A stretch of 64,000 nt of DNA from Seminavis robusta (Eukaryota > Bacillariophyta > Bacillariophyceae > Naviculales > Naviculaceae): positions 1 through 64,000 of the forward strand of contig CAICTM010000276.1 in NCBI GenBank assembly GCA_903772945.1, in the 5' to 3' direction. Positions 11,341 to 21,057 of the stretch are shown piece by piece (position 1 is the stretch's first letter; every line of letters starts with the position of its first letter). The translations under genes were made by a program, and so were the position numbers. Below the pieces are notes generated by a model. That model did no database searches. It was not told the origin of the DNA and saw only the letters and a list, made by a program, of their open reading frames with translations.

Positions 11341-11834
11341 ATTGCGGGCAATACTCTTCTACTAGCTACTAGTAGCAATCATGCAAACGCTGTCTATTAT
11401 TGTATTCACCCGCTAGCTACTCTCTACTAGCTAGCTACTAGCTACAGTGGTGGTGATCTGAACAGGATCGAAGCCAAAAGATAGATTGTAAATGGCATCT
11501 CTCTGCTTCGGAATGAGGTGGGCAAATACATGTAGCTGCCAAAGCTGTAAAACGGTTGTGTTTCCAGAAGCTCGTCATTGTTACAGACTTTCTGTTTGAG
11601 AGTGAGAGCTCCAGAAACTGAAAAATACAGAGCACTACCGGTACCACCGCGCACTCTGCGCGACATTCCCACCGGGATCCATGCGACGCTTTGAATGAAA
11701 CAGACGCAAGAAGACGACATACATTGTTGCCAAAACCAGTCACAACACAGCCTACCGGTAGCTAGCTAGCTCTAGTAGGGAAGAGCAGAAGACAAGTTGT
11801 TGTGGGTTCTATCTACTGTAGTTCTTAATTCAGA
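11341..11834. promoter_or_regulatory. Divergent intergenic promoter region
   Basis: This 494-base gap separates the 5' ends of the minus-strand MYND gene and the plus-strand PHF5A gene, so both promoters must lie here. It has repeated CTAGCTACTAGCTA words and an ACCGGTACC palindrome near 11637, but no recognisable TATA box. The regulatory role is inferred from position. Confidence 0.4.
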
Positions 11835-12288
11835 ATGGCCAAGCATCATCCAGATCTCGTCATGTGCCGCAAGCAGCCTGGGGTGGCCATTGGGCGTCTC
11901 TGCGAAAAATGTAAGTGGGTTGTCGACGACTTTTTTCTTTTTGTCTACATTACATGTTGTGTACGTTTGAATCGAATCGAATCGAATCTCATCATTCCAT
12001 CCTCTTATTTTGTTGTTATGTTGTATTACAGGCGACGGCAAATGCGTCATTTGCGATTCCTTTGTCAATCCACAAACACTGGTCCACATTTGCGATGAAT
12101 GCAACTATGGCAGTTTCGAAGGACGGTGTGTCATTTGTGGTAATCCTGGGGTGACCGATGCCTACTTTTGTCGAGAATGCGTACAGATGGAAAAGGATCG
12201 AGATGGGTGTCCCAAAATTGTCAATTTAGGAAGTACCAAAACGGATCTCTTTTACGAACGAAAGAAGTATGGATTCAAGAAGAGATGA
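11835..12288 (+). CDS. PHF5A: PHF5A/Rds3, SF3b splicing subunit
   Basis: Core subunit of the U2 snRNP SF3b complex, which helps recognise the intron branch point. Two exons, 11835-11910 (donor GTAAGT) and 12032-12288 (acceptor ATTACAG), join in phase 1 to give 110 residues, exactly the length of human PHF5A. The protein is extremely conserved: it opens [20 protein letters not shown], carries the series of CxxC zinc-binding pairs (CEKC, CVIC, CDEC, CVIC, CREC), and closes with [20 protein letters not shown]. The intron splits a cysteine codon of the first CxxC pair. Function can be assigned with confidence from this near identity. Confidence 0.96.
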
Positions 12289-13268
12289 TAGCAGTTGCTC
12301 CTGTACTTGGCCTGCATCAAAACGAAAGAAAAGCGACAACGAAAGAGACGGTGGGAAGAGAAGAAAAAATGGTGGTACATGTGCTAGTCAGGTTCATATA
12401 TATTGCAACAATATACAATTTATTATTTTCCTAACAAAACAATTCGCGGTATTTGTTTGGTTTGCCATGGTGCGTGGGATGTGGTGGCTGGGACATTCGG
12501 GTAGAGGACCGGGTGCCCTGGTGTCACCCTGAAACACTTTGGTGATTTCTGACAATCACCTTGACACTAGCTAGCTACTAGTAGACAAGGATACCAAGCA
12601 CTAGACGGTCATATGCCATGCCTGTTCGTTTCGTGGTAGTTTTTGTTTCCCACTGGCACTATCAGTCGGCCATCAGGTTTTCGTTCGACTACTAGGTATA
12701 CAGCCCGGTACCTTCCACTTTGTCGTGTAAACAATCCGGGGTGTTTCAGGTCAGGTGACCTGGCCAACCAAGCAACAGGTCCATTCCCACTCAAAGATGG
12801 AGCTGTGTTGATGCTACAGATGGCTACTGGCTTGGACCCTACATTAGCTACACTGTAGTATCGCTCTCAACAATTAGTGTAGCTTTTTGATGTACGGTAC
12901 GGAGTAGCTACCGTAGCATGCCTACCATGACAGGTTTTGGTGGTTGTGCTATTTCACCATTGGGAACGAATCAACTCAATGTGAACTGCTGCGTAATAAG
13001 GGGCTGTGCTGCGTCTTGAAGCCATTCGAGCTTTCTACTGCGAAGGAACAGTAAACGCTAGCTGGGTTCCTTCAAATCGCAGGCAGGGGACTTTGTTTCC
13101 ACCGGCACCACCGAGCCACCAAAACTCCCGTCATTTCTAGCTAGCGACATACAGCTCATGTGTTGCAATGTTATACTAGCTAGCTAGTGATTTGATTTCG
13201 TATGATAGTTTTGCTTTTTTCTAATGGTACATTTAGCGCTAATGGTAATGATTGCCTGGGCAGGCAAA
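12289..13268. other. Intergenic between convergent genes
   Basis: Nothing coding is convincing. There are loosely inverted GTGTCACCCTGAAACAC-type words near 12519 and 12745, and repeated TAGCTAGCTA palindromes. Confidence 0.45.
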
Positions 13269-13739
13269 TTAAGCACAGCGGGCAAGTCCACTGTTGGAGC
13301 GCACGGGAGGTGAGCGGATGGGTGTTCTGTCCATTTCGTGCTTGACTACAGGACCCTCGGCAGAGCCATTGCTACCCCTCCTGGCAGATGCTTCTGGTAG
13401 TGTGGGAGCACTGCGACGCTTCTTGGCCGGTGCAATCACGCTGCGTGGTGGCATTCCCTTTTGGCGCATGCGCTCCAGAGCATCGTTGAACAAAGGAGAT
13501 GAACTCACTGATGATGAGGATGGTTGCAGTTTGAGACACGGCCTCTTGTTGGGAGAAGAAGAAGAAGCATCACCCGAGAGCATCGGTGATTGAAACAATT
13601 CCAGGTTGTTCATCAACAAAGAAGTCACCCGGTCTGAGCGCCTCTTTCCAGGTCTTGGTGCGCGAGGTACCAGGCGTTCCATCGGCTCGGTTTGAGACAG
13701 GGGTGTGAGGAAGACGGGTTGGAAATCAGCAAGCATCAT
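13269..13739 (-). CDS. Small disordered basic protein, 156 aa, function unknown
   Basis: Not recognised. From the ATG at 13739 (MMLADFQPVFLTPLSQTE) the frame reads about 156 residues. The open frame continues upstream to 14051, but that part is of poor coding character. The protein is rich in S, P and R with no globular domain: patches such as PRAPRPGKRRSDRV, DASSSSPNKRPCLKLQPSSS and PAKKRRSAPTLPEASARR. PAKKRR and GKRR look like nuclear signals, and several SP/TP sites suit proline-directed kinases. LFNDALERMRQKGMPPRSV could be a short helix used as a binding motif. It may be a small nuclear or cell-cycle regulator, but this is speculation. Confidence 0.5.
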   Translation of the reverse strand: MMLADFQPVFLTPLSQTEPMERLVPRAPRPGKRRSDRVTSLLMNNLELFQSPMLSGDASSSSPNKRPCLKLQPSSSSVSSSPLFNDALERMRQKGMPPRSVIAPAKKRRSAPTLPEASARRGSNGSAEGPVVKHEMDRTPIRSPPVRSNSGLARCA

Positions 13740-15613
13740 GCTGCGGTCGGTGGCAGGTTGGAAGAAGTGGAAGAACAAAACTGGAGGCAAAAAATTGTGA
13801 GATGATTGGCTGCTTGTCTTTTTTCGTGCTCTTGCCGTTTTTCGAGGCTCTTTTTGCGTCTGTTGCCAAGTGGTTAAGCTGCTTACAGTATGCTCAGTTC
13901 GTTCAAATTCTACTGGAAAGCGGGCAATGCAACCGGAAAAAGAAGGAGTGAGAGCGAGACTGGTTGATTTTTGGGAGTTCCAAGATTGGTTGGAGCTCTT
14001 TTTGAAGAGGCATTTTGGTATACTGTTCTCTCCAACCTTAATATCAAGCAATTAGTTGATATGATTTTATGAACAGCAGTATTGCAATACTGATTTTAAA
14101 ATAATCTTGCGACCAGGGCAAATCTTAAAAGAAGCATTTACAGGTTTAGCACAAAAAGCATCACTTCTACCAACGGTCTTAAGCCTGATGTTGCCCTCTC
14201 CAGTACATGTACTGAATTATGTACTGAAGGTGACCGTTTCATTTCCACATGAAAACCACTGATGTCGGAGTTTGAATCTGGGGTCAAAGCCAATTATTGC
14301 ACTTTTCGAAGCGACGCGGATCTTGAGGCTTCTTCACCCTGATGTGCTTTCGCTGTGACATGTAGATTTAAACGAACCGAAGGGTGATAACCCTCATACC
14401 GAATGCCAATCAAGGCGGGAATAAATCCGAGTAGTGGGGTAGTCTCAAGTCATGGCTGAAAGCGAGATGGGAGATGGGAGCTGGCTCGAAGGCTGGTTGC
14501 TGGCTGAAGTCCATACATTATTCATGGACTTTGGACAAGACTGCCGACAAGCTGGGCGCCGTCCTTTTGCGCACAAGAACGAGGCCAAGGAAGAGCATCC
14601 ACAGGACCTACATGTACCGCCCCGTTGGCTCCGCAGAAAGGGGCATTGAAGCTGCCATGTTATCTAGTTAGTCACCGGTTTCCAGCTAGTATGCCATGCC
14701 AACATGCCAGCCCAATGTGGTAAGATTTGGCTGGATGAGTCTACCGGTACAGCCGTGGCTGCCGGTTGAGGCTAAGCTTATGTTGCCACCGGTTTGCGGG
14801 TTGTTTTCTATCTAGGCACTGAGTTGCCAGACTCCACGTCGAGTCGAGTCCTAAGAGCGAGTTGTAGCTGATACAATCTACAGGAGCTGGCGTGTCGTGC
14901 TTCTAGCTAGCTGGACTACGATTCTATACCTATCATTGCCGCAAAACAGAATTCTACGGCAGCCTTCAACGTTGAAGAGGGCACGGCCACTTGTGTAGAG
15001 TTCACATTGAGATCACAAACACCAGTGAGTAAAACCGTATGCGTGCAGTGTGTGACTTGGAGGCTGCCCAGCGGCCCTCGGCTACAACGTAGATCGGGCT
15101 ACTTCCAGCAATGCTGAAGATCGTTGTTCCCAAGGCAACACGGGATTTCAATTCCAGTACGAAGCCGCCAGTACCCTGCCCAGAGCAGCAATAGGCTTCC
15201 GAAAACTTCCTTCTTCCCCTCGGTTCTCCCTGACCACTGTTGAAACAGTTGCATGCATTCTGAGCCGCCTGACACCGCCCTGGTAGGGCCCTTTCGCGCT
15301 TTCTGTGTTTGTGTGCTCACGACTGTCCAGTAACCACCACCGGAAGTGTGGCCGCACAGGCAACTTGTCTGGTGTGCTTCGTTGCGTGCTGCTTTCAATC
15401 AGCCTGACCATGGGCAACGGCGTTGTTCTAACCCCGCCCCGAACCCTCGGCGTTCGAAACCGCATTGGACAGCCCCGCCGAATGGTTGCCGAAAGTTGCA
15501 AAGCTTAGATTATCTGCCACCTCGATGAACTGGTAACATAGACCTTGCGTAACCACTAGTTCACGTAGCTTGCCCCTCGAACAATTGCACCCCTCGGCGA
15601 AAGCGAGCTTCCT
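13740..15613. other. Intergenic, about 1.9 kb
   Basis: Only short open frames without recognisable content are present (for example 14452-14649 plus and 15099-15501 minus), none supported as genes. The sequence has scattered ACCGGT and CTAGCTAG words. Confidence 0.4.
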
Positions 15614-18600
15614 TCATCCAAGAAGCGACCTTGTCGATTTTTCCCCGCGAACAACGTCGAAACCATCCTGGCCGTCGAAGTTGACAGAACCAAACGACTC
15701 GTTGCCAAAGTCACCAAAGTCATTGGTCAAGTGGAAGGACGGCCCAAGATCGTCAACCTTTGTCTTTGGCTTCTCTTTCTTGGAGAGCCCAAACGGATCA
15801 TTCGCGACACTGGGTGCGAAAGGATCGAAAGGGTCTGTTCCTCCGCTGCGCTCGTTATGCTGAGAACCAAACGGGTCCAGCTGATCGGCCTTCACCAGAA
15901 AGGCGCTTTTATTAGACGGCTCAGAAAAAGGATTTTTGGCAGTGCTTTTCTGTGACTCTTGTCGCTTTTGTTCCTTTCGTGCTGCCGACGATAGACTCTT
16001 TTGTGATGCTTGACGGTGGCTCTTTCCGTCTGATTTGTTGTTTCCCCCGAAATGAGACCCCGTGCTCTTGGTTCGACGCAACGTCTCTCCTGTCTTTGCC
16101 GTCCTACTAGAGACTTCCAGTTCCAACTTTTCTTCGGCGGACGACGACGAAACGGTCGCCGGTGTCACCACCGACTCATCCTTGCAATCGCCGTCTCCGA
16201 CCACATCAATGTCCGCTAACGACCACGTTGCAGTGGCATCCGAACTTCGTTGTTCAGGCATGCTTTGTCTGTTAGTCGAGGACCGCCGCCTTCGATCGGG
16301 TCCGCTTCCCTGCGACGATGCCACAGACACGGATCCACTCGACATGGCACGTCGTGGGGGCTTTTGGCTGCTGCGACGACTCTGGCTCCCTTGCGAGCTG
16401 GAATTGTTGGAATCCATCGGTGTCTTGTTGTGTGGCTTTTCTTGATCTTCCGCATGTTTCTCCCCGGAAGCACTGCCCCCGCGAACCCATGTGGCATCGA
16501 GCGCTGACAAGCTTTCGGACAAGATGGACTTTTCGCGGGCTCTCTTTGCTTTGCGCCTGGCAGAAACAGAAGCTGATTTGGAAGAGGCGTCTTTCATGGA
16601 ACCACCACTTTTGAACGATGAAGCAGATTTTTGGCGCCGTGGTCCGGTGGCTTCGGATGTGCCGCGCTGGACAGCGGGTGGCTGGCCCTTGGAGCGTTTC
16701 CCCACCGACGACGCCGACTGAGCACGCTTTAGAGAGGGTGCTTGTGCGCCATCTTCCTTACTGCTGTTGTTATCTTTGGCCCGTTTCCCCACGGTCGATG
16801 TCGATTGAACGCGTTTCAACGGAGGAGCATCTTCCCTGCTGTCTTTGGAGCGCTTTCCCACCGACGACGCTGATTGCACACGTTTCAACTTTGGTTTTTC
16901 GTAGTCGTCGCCCTCCTTGTGCAATGACGAAGATGAACCGCCCCTGGACATCCGATTAGTCGCCACGGATGCCCTCCTTGAGGGACGTCGTTCGCTACTG
17001 GTGCTTTGATGTCGGCTGTTGGCGCGTCGCGATTCTTGTTTCGAACGACTCCTTCTTCGTGGCGCCTTGGGGCTCTTCTTTCGCCGCGTGGCATCCTCGT
17101 CTGTCCCCCTGCGTCGACTATTGCTGTGACTATTATCGGAACGGCTCATATCATTCATCCCCTTGTTTGGTTCGGTCGGATCCGACGTATCGACGCTGGC
17201 CGCCGAATTATAAACATCTCCCACGCTGTTGCAAATTGTAGACGCTTCATCGTCGGAGGCAGCATCGTCATGACTGGCATAATTATTTTCGCTGTTGAGG
17301 AGGTTGTTGTTGCTTCGATTGGCGGCATGGGATGGAGCATTGTCCACGAGGAGACTAATCGACCCGGCGTGTTTTAACCCGACGGGGGGAGCTGGTCTTG
17401 GCGGTGGTTGTTGGGGAGGTACTTTGGCGGTTGTCGTCGATAGAGTGATATCATCATCTGTGGTGGTCATGGTCAAGAAGGACGAGTCTGAAATTCGCTT
17501 GTTGGTTCCATAGGTCAAATTGCTGTGTCCAGTAAGGTCCAGGGCTGCCAAGGACGGCATGGATGAATCCAATGATGTTGCCAAATCAGCCTTTTTGTTG
17601 GACGCTGTGACGTCTTTGAGTGCGTGCGAATATCTTCTTGGTTTGGCCCTTGTAGTAGAACCGTCGTCGCTGCTTCCCACACTGTCGCTGGGCATCGAGG
17701 AACGCCTGGACGCTTTGCCACCGCGTCCTCGCTCATTGTTGTTGTTGGCGGACCCCGACTTTTGTCGTTCGACATGTCGGGTTCGTGGTGCTCCCTTTTT
17801 GTTGGTTGGCAAGGACGCCTGTCGACTGACCCCTCGATTCGGACTCTTACTGCTGGTTCTGGCGGATCCTTTGGTCTCTGTACTAGTACTAGTATTAGTG
17901 TTCCCCCCAAATGCTTTCTTGAGCCTCGTAGCCGTCAATGATTTTTCCGTTGCTCGTGCCGAACTGGTCCGTGAGACTCCCCGTTTGTGATTATTGCGAC
18001 TGCTGCTGTTATCACCACCTGTACGAGTCGACTCCCCCGTCGCGGACGAATCCATGGAATGTCGTCGACTGGAGTGACTATTTCCGCCGACACGACTAAT
18101 CGATTTGTACTTGTCCGTCATGCTTCGTTGTTGTTGCTGTTGTTTGGAACGCTCATGGCCTCCTTCCTCTGCAATACTGGATCCATCATTACTGCCTCGT
18201 CGTCGTGAGCGCCGGAGGGGTTCCAACGAATCTGGTACAATGGGAATGGCACCATCGTTACTGCCGCGTCGACGTGTGGACCGTGATTGATTGGGGGAGA
18301 CTTGTTTTCGTCGTCGATGATGGTGTTCCATGAGTTCATGTGCGACCTTGTATTTTTGGGCATAATTCAAGTGACTTTGTCCCGAAACATCCAACAGAGT
18401 ACTGCTATTATTGTTGTTGATGCTGTTGTTGTTGGCTGCCATGGCAGCTCCCAGAGATCCCTTGCTAGAATTGAGTAACGATTGCTGATGTTGTCGACGA
18501 AAGGAACCACTGGTGGAAGAAGAATAAGCAGAACTATTGTCCATGCGAAACTTGCTGGTAGACGAACCGGTGGTGGCCTTGGAAGCATTGGAATATGCCG

Positions 18601-18829
18601 AAGAATCCAAGCTTCCCTTGGTGGCCAACAAGGCTTCTTGTAAAGAGGACTCGGGAAGTCGTTCTTTGTCCACAGACGGTCGACGTCGTCTTCGACCGCT
18701 TCCAGAGGATTTCAGAGTCCTTCGTCGATTATGCTGATCTTGTGTAGCGGCATCCAATCTCGCTGTCGACGAACGATCCCCTCGATTGGAAGAAGGAGGA
18801 GAAGCGTCCATGGCGGTGCTGCTTGCCAT
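15614..18829 (-). CDS. Disordered Ser/Arg-rich protein with C-terminal endocytic motifs, 1071 aa
   Basis: One long frame; the first ATG is at 18829 (MASSTAMDASPPSS). Nearly the whole protein is low-complexity S/R/K/N, with many RRxS sites for basophilic kinases. About two thirds of the way along is a three-fold repeat of about 24 residues with the core LKRVQSASSVGKRSK. The last 110 residues differ sharply: they are acidic and aromatic, with NPF (NPFSEP), DPF four times (LDPFGS, TDPFDPFAP, NDPFGL) and DFGDFG. NPF binds EH domains and DPF binds the AP-2 alpha ear, so the tail looks like that of a clathrin adaptor or endocytic accessory protein. No ENTH/ANTH or EH domain is visible. Frame openness over 3.2 kb despite biased composition supports a real gene. 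Function is inferred from motifs only. Confidence 0.75.
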   Translation of the reverse strand: MASSTAMDASPPSSNRGDRSSTARLDAATQDQHNRRRTLKSSGSGRRRRRPSVDKERLPESSLQEALLATKGSLDSSAYSNASKATTGSSTSKFRMDNSSAYSSSTSGSFRRQHQQSLLNSSKGSLGAAMAANNNSINNNNSSTLLDVSGQSHLNYAQKYKVAHELMEHHHRRRKQVSPNQSRSTRRRGSNDGAIPIVPDSLEPLRRSRRRGSNDGSSIAEEGGHERSKQQQQQRSMTDKYKSISRVGGNSHSSRRHSMDSSATGESTRTGGDNSSSRNNHKRGVSRTSSARATEKSLTATRLKKAFGGNTNTSTSTETKGSARTSSKSPNRGVSRQASLPTNKKGAPRTRHVERQKSGSANNNNERGRGGKASRRSSMPSDSVGSSDDGSTTRAKPRRYSHALKDVTASNKKADLATSLDSSMPSLAALDLTGHSNLTYGTNKRISDSSFLTMTTTDDDITLSTTTAKVPPQQPPPRPAPPVGLKHAGSISLLVDNAPSHAANRSNNNLLNSENNYASHDDAASDDEASTICNSVGDVYNSAASVDTSDPTEPNKGMNDMSRSDNSHSNSRRRGTDEDATRRKKSPKAPRRRSRSKQESRRANSRHQSTSSERRPSRRASVATNRMSRGGSSSSLHKEGDDYEKPKLKRVQSASSVGKRSKDSREDAPPLKRVQSTSTVGKRAKDNNSSKEDGAQAPSLKRAQSASSVGKRSKGQPPAVQRGTSEATGPRRQKSASSFKSGGSMKDASSKSASVSARRKAKRAREKSILSESLSALDATWVRGGSASGEKHAEDQEKPHNKTPMDSNNSSSQGSQSRRSSQKPPRRAMSSGSVSVASSQGSGPDRRRRSSTNRQSMPEQRSSDATATWSLADIDVVGDGDCKDESVVTPATVSSSSAEEKLELEVSSRTAKTGETLRRTKSTGSHFGGNNKSDGKSHRQASQKSLSSAARKEQKRQESQKSTAKNPFSEPSNKSAFLVKADQLDPFGSQHNERSGGTDPFDPFAPSVANDPFGLSKKEKPKTKVDDLGPSFHLTNDFGDFGNESFGSVNFDGQDGFDVVRGEKSTRSLLG

Positions 18830-19009
18830 GGTCTGTCTACCTGGTGAACCTGCTCTCCTCAACTACTGTACTAGACTACCGGTAGCACAATACTTGTCCC
18901 CACAAATAAATGAGGTGCTGTTACCCCTGCCCTCTTCAAGCCTACCTACTCCAATGACCCACGGATGGATAGCCGGTGGACTAACACCAAAGTATCCGTA
19001 GTCGTCTAG

Positions 19010-20580
19010 TTAGTTGCCGTCCAATGTTTCTATCTGTCTTTGCCTTTGTCTTTTTATTGTGATTCCGTGTCTGTGAAGGATCTCGGTGGTGCGCGCTGCC
19101 ATTACGTGAGCTTGAGTGGTGTGTGACATCTGCTGCCGGTTCCGTGGATCTCTTCCTTCCGGTGTAAGTCTTGTCTGGTTATCACGAGACATTCTTCGAA
19201 GGTCACCCGAATAGTTACCCAACCTCCTCATGAGCTTTGATGGGTTGGGGTGATAATATATTTTGGGATGAAGCTTGACCCTCCGAAAGCGAAAAAGGCT
19301 GATGATAGAGGAAGGAGGTGTTGATAAAGAGGTTGCTATAGTGTTGTGTTACTACTTGGTAGTTGTTGTGTGGTTGATTTTAGTAATCTGGTAATCTGGT
19401 AACTGGATAGTCATAAATCGCTACCACAGGTCATTTTCGGTCCCCTCAAGCTAGAGGGGGATCTATCTCACGCTAGATTGCACTTGAAATGGGAAAACAG
19501 ACTTCGGAAGTCTGAAACAGGATGTACCCTTGGGGCATGGCCCCTTGGAGGCTCAGACCTGCCGTTCACCAAACGGCCCACCCTATGGTCATGTTGCCTT
19601 TTGCAGATTGTTAGTAGAGGACTTTCGAAACCAGTCGCTGTCTCACAGGCCCGTTCTGGATCTTCGTCAACATATCCGCCAAATTGCTCTCAGTACTCTC
19701 ATATGTGATGTTTGCCATGCCTGCAGCGACTCTTTCACGGACATAATGGTATGCGACCGAGTTGCTCTTTTTCTTCAAAGTAGACTCCGGGATGCTCGAG
19801 TTCTTGATCACGGACATGTTGTCCGCCTTGACGTGAGCCGGGCCATCAAGGGGAACTCCCATCATCCTGAGCTTGTACCGCAAGCCCTCCACGATCTCGA
19901 TTCCAACCTTCATCGCCGCGAACTCAGATCCAAAGGAGGAAGTTTCAATGGAGCCCTGCTTCTTGCTATACCAAATAATTGGAGACATGTTAGCAAAGAC
20001 GAGTACACCAGTACGCGAACGACGTGTCACCTTGTCCCCAGCATGGTCAGAATCCACAAACATGGTGATTTGGATTGGTTTGCCGAGAGGCTTCGGCATG
20101 TCTGGAGGCAAAAGCTCTTTCGCATCGGCATAGAAATCACTCCAGTCAGGTCGCTCTGGTTCCACATGATTCACATAGGAAGGATCAAAAACAAGGTGAG
20201 AACGACTGTGCTGCTTGAGATATGCCAAGATATGAAACACAGCGTCCAGGTGCCCAACTCGTGGGGCTGCACAGTACGAAGCCATGATTGAAACCTCGGT
20301 GCAGATGTCAATTCTCCCGAGTTCCACGGCCCATCGTAGCACTCCAATCTGCTGTTGAAAGTAATTTGTCCACTCGTCATCACAAAGGTTTGAAACATCC
20401 AACTCCGGGGTGTAATTGCTCGGTAACACTGAAGTTGCTTTCGACTTGAGCGTCTTCCCACGTCGCTCGAGCCATGTCTCCACATTTCTGACAGCTTCCT
20501 TGACATACTGTTCAGATCCCATTGACCAACATGGTTTGTCAACGCCAGGGAGATTGTACTCCTTGACTGAAGCCCCAAGA
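19010..20580 (-). mobile_element. Fossil Ty1/copia retrotransposon, 3' fragment
   Basis: The 3' end of a Ty1/copia (Pseudoviridae-type) LTR element in minus orientation. The part at about 19611-20560 encodes the end of the polymerase region and RNase H, recognisable from FVDSDHAGD, SRTGVLVFAN, IIWYSKKQGSIETSSF and the copia hallmark NLADMLTKI. Beyond it, at about 19440-19460, is a purine-rich tract, and then sequence starting TGACCTGTGG that could be the 3' LTR (roughly 19010-19430; its outer end is not fixed). The gag, protease, integrase and most of the reverse transcriptase are absent, and no second LTR is seen. It is a broken remnant, apparently truncated with few further breaks in the surviving part, so probably fairly young. 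It resembles the diatom copia lineages. Confidence 0.85.
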
Positions 20581-21057
20581 TACTGAGTTGGCTTTCCCAG
20601 GTAAGTAGCTTCTAATGTTGTTGACGAATGTTACCTGTGTGCACTGGTCCATCGTACCGGTACCTGAAAGGAACCTTTAGTATGTTACCAAACGAACTGT
20701 GCCCACCCCTGGTCCATCTACAAACCCCACTCCTGGTCCATTTTCAGGCCCCGCTGGCTGTCGGACCCACTACAGAACCTAGACTACGCCGAGCCCCATT
20801 TCCGCCTGGGACCTATCCCTACCGTTAGTCCATCTCCTGGACCAACTCGCCTCCTTTCGAGTATCCACGGAGGTTGGCCTTCTTGTGTCGAGCCCAGCCC
20901 AGCCCAGCTGATGCTGGATATCCTAAACGCGCGGCATCTGCTACAACTAGCTAGCTAGCTAGCTAGTTAGTTAGCTGTACTAGCTAGCTAAATGGATCAA
21001 TGACCATACTACATGTAGTAAGAGTTGAAGTGAGTGAGCTTGACCAGAATTGCATTT
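20581..21057. other. Intergenic, palindrome-rich
   Basis: No gene seen. It holds TACCGGTACC near 20655 and a run of TAGCTAGCTAGCTAG near 20947-20968. Confidence 0.5.

Noticed and set aside
12517-12773. Loose inverted repeat GTGTCACCCTGAAACAC / GTGTTTCAGGTCAGGTGACC
   Set aside because: The arms have internal gaps and no flanking target duplication was seen, so it is not called a transposon.
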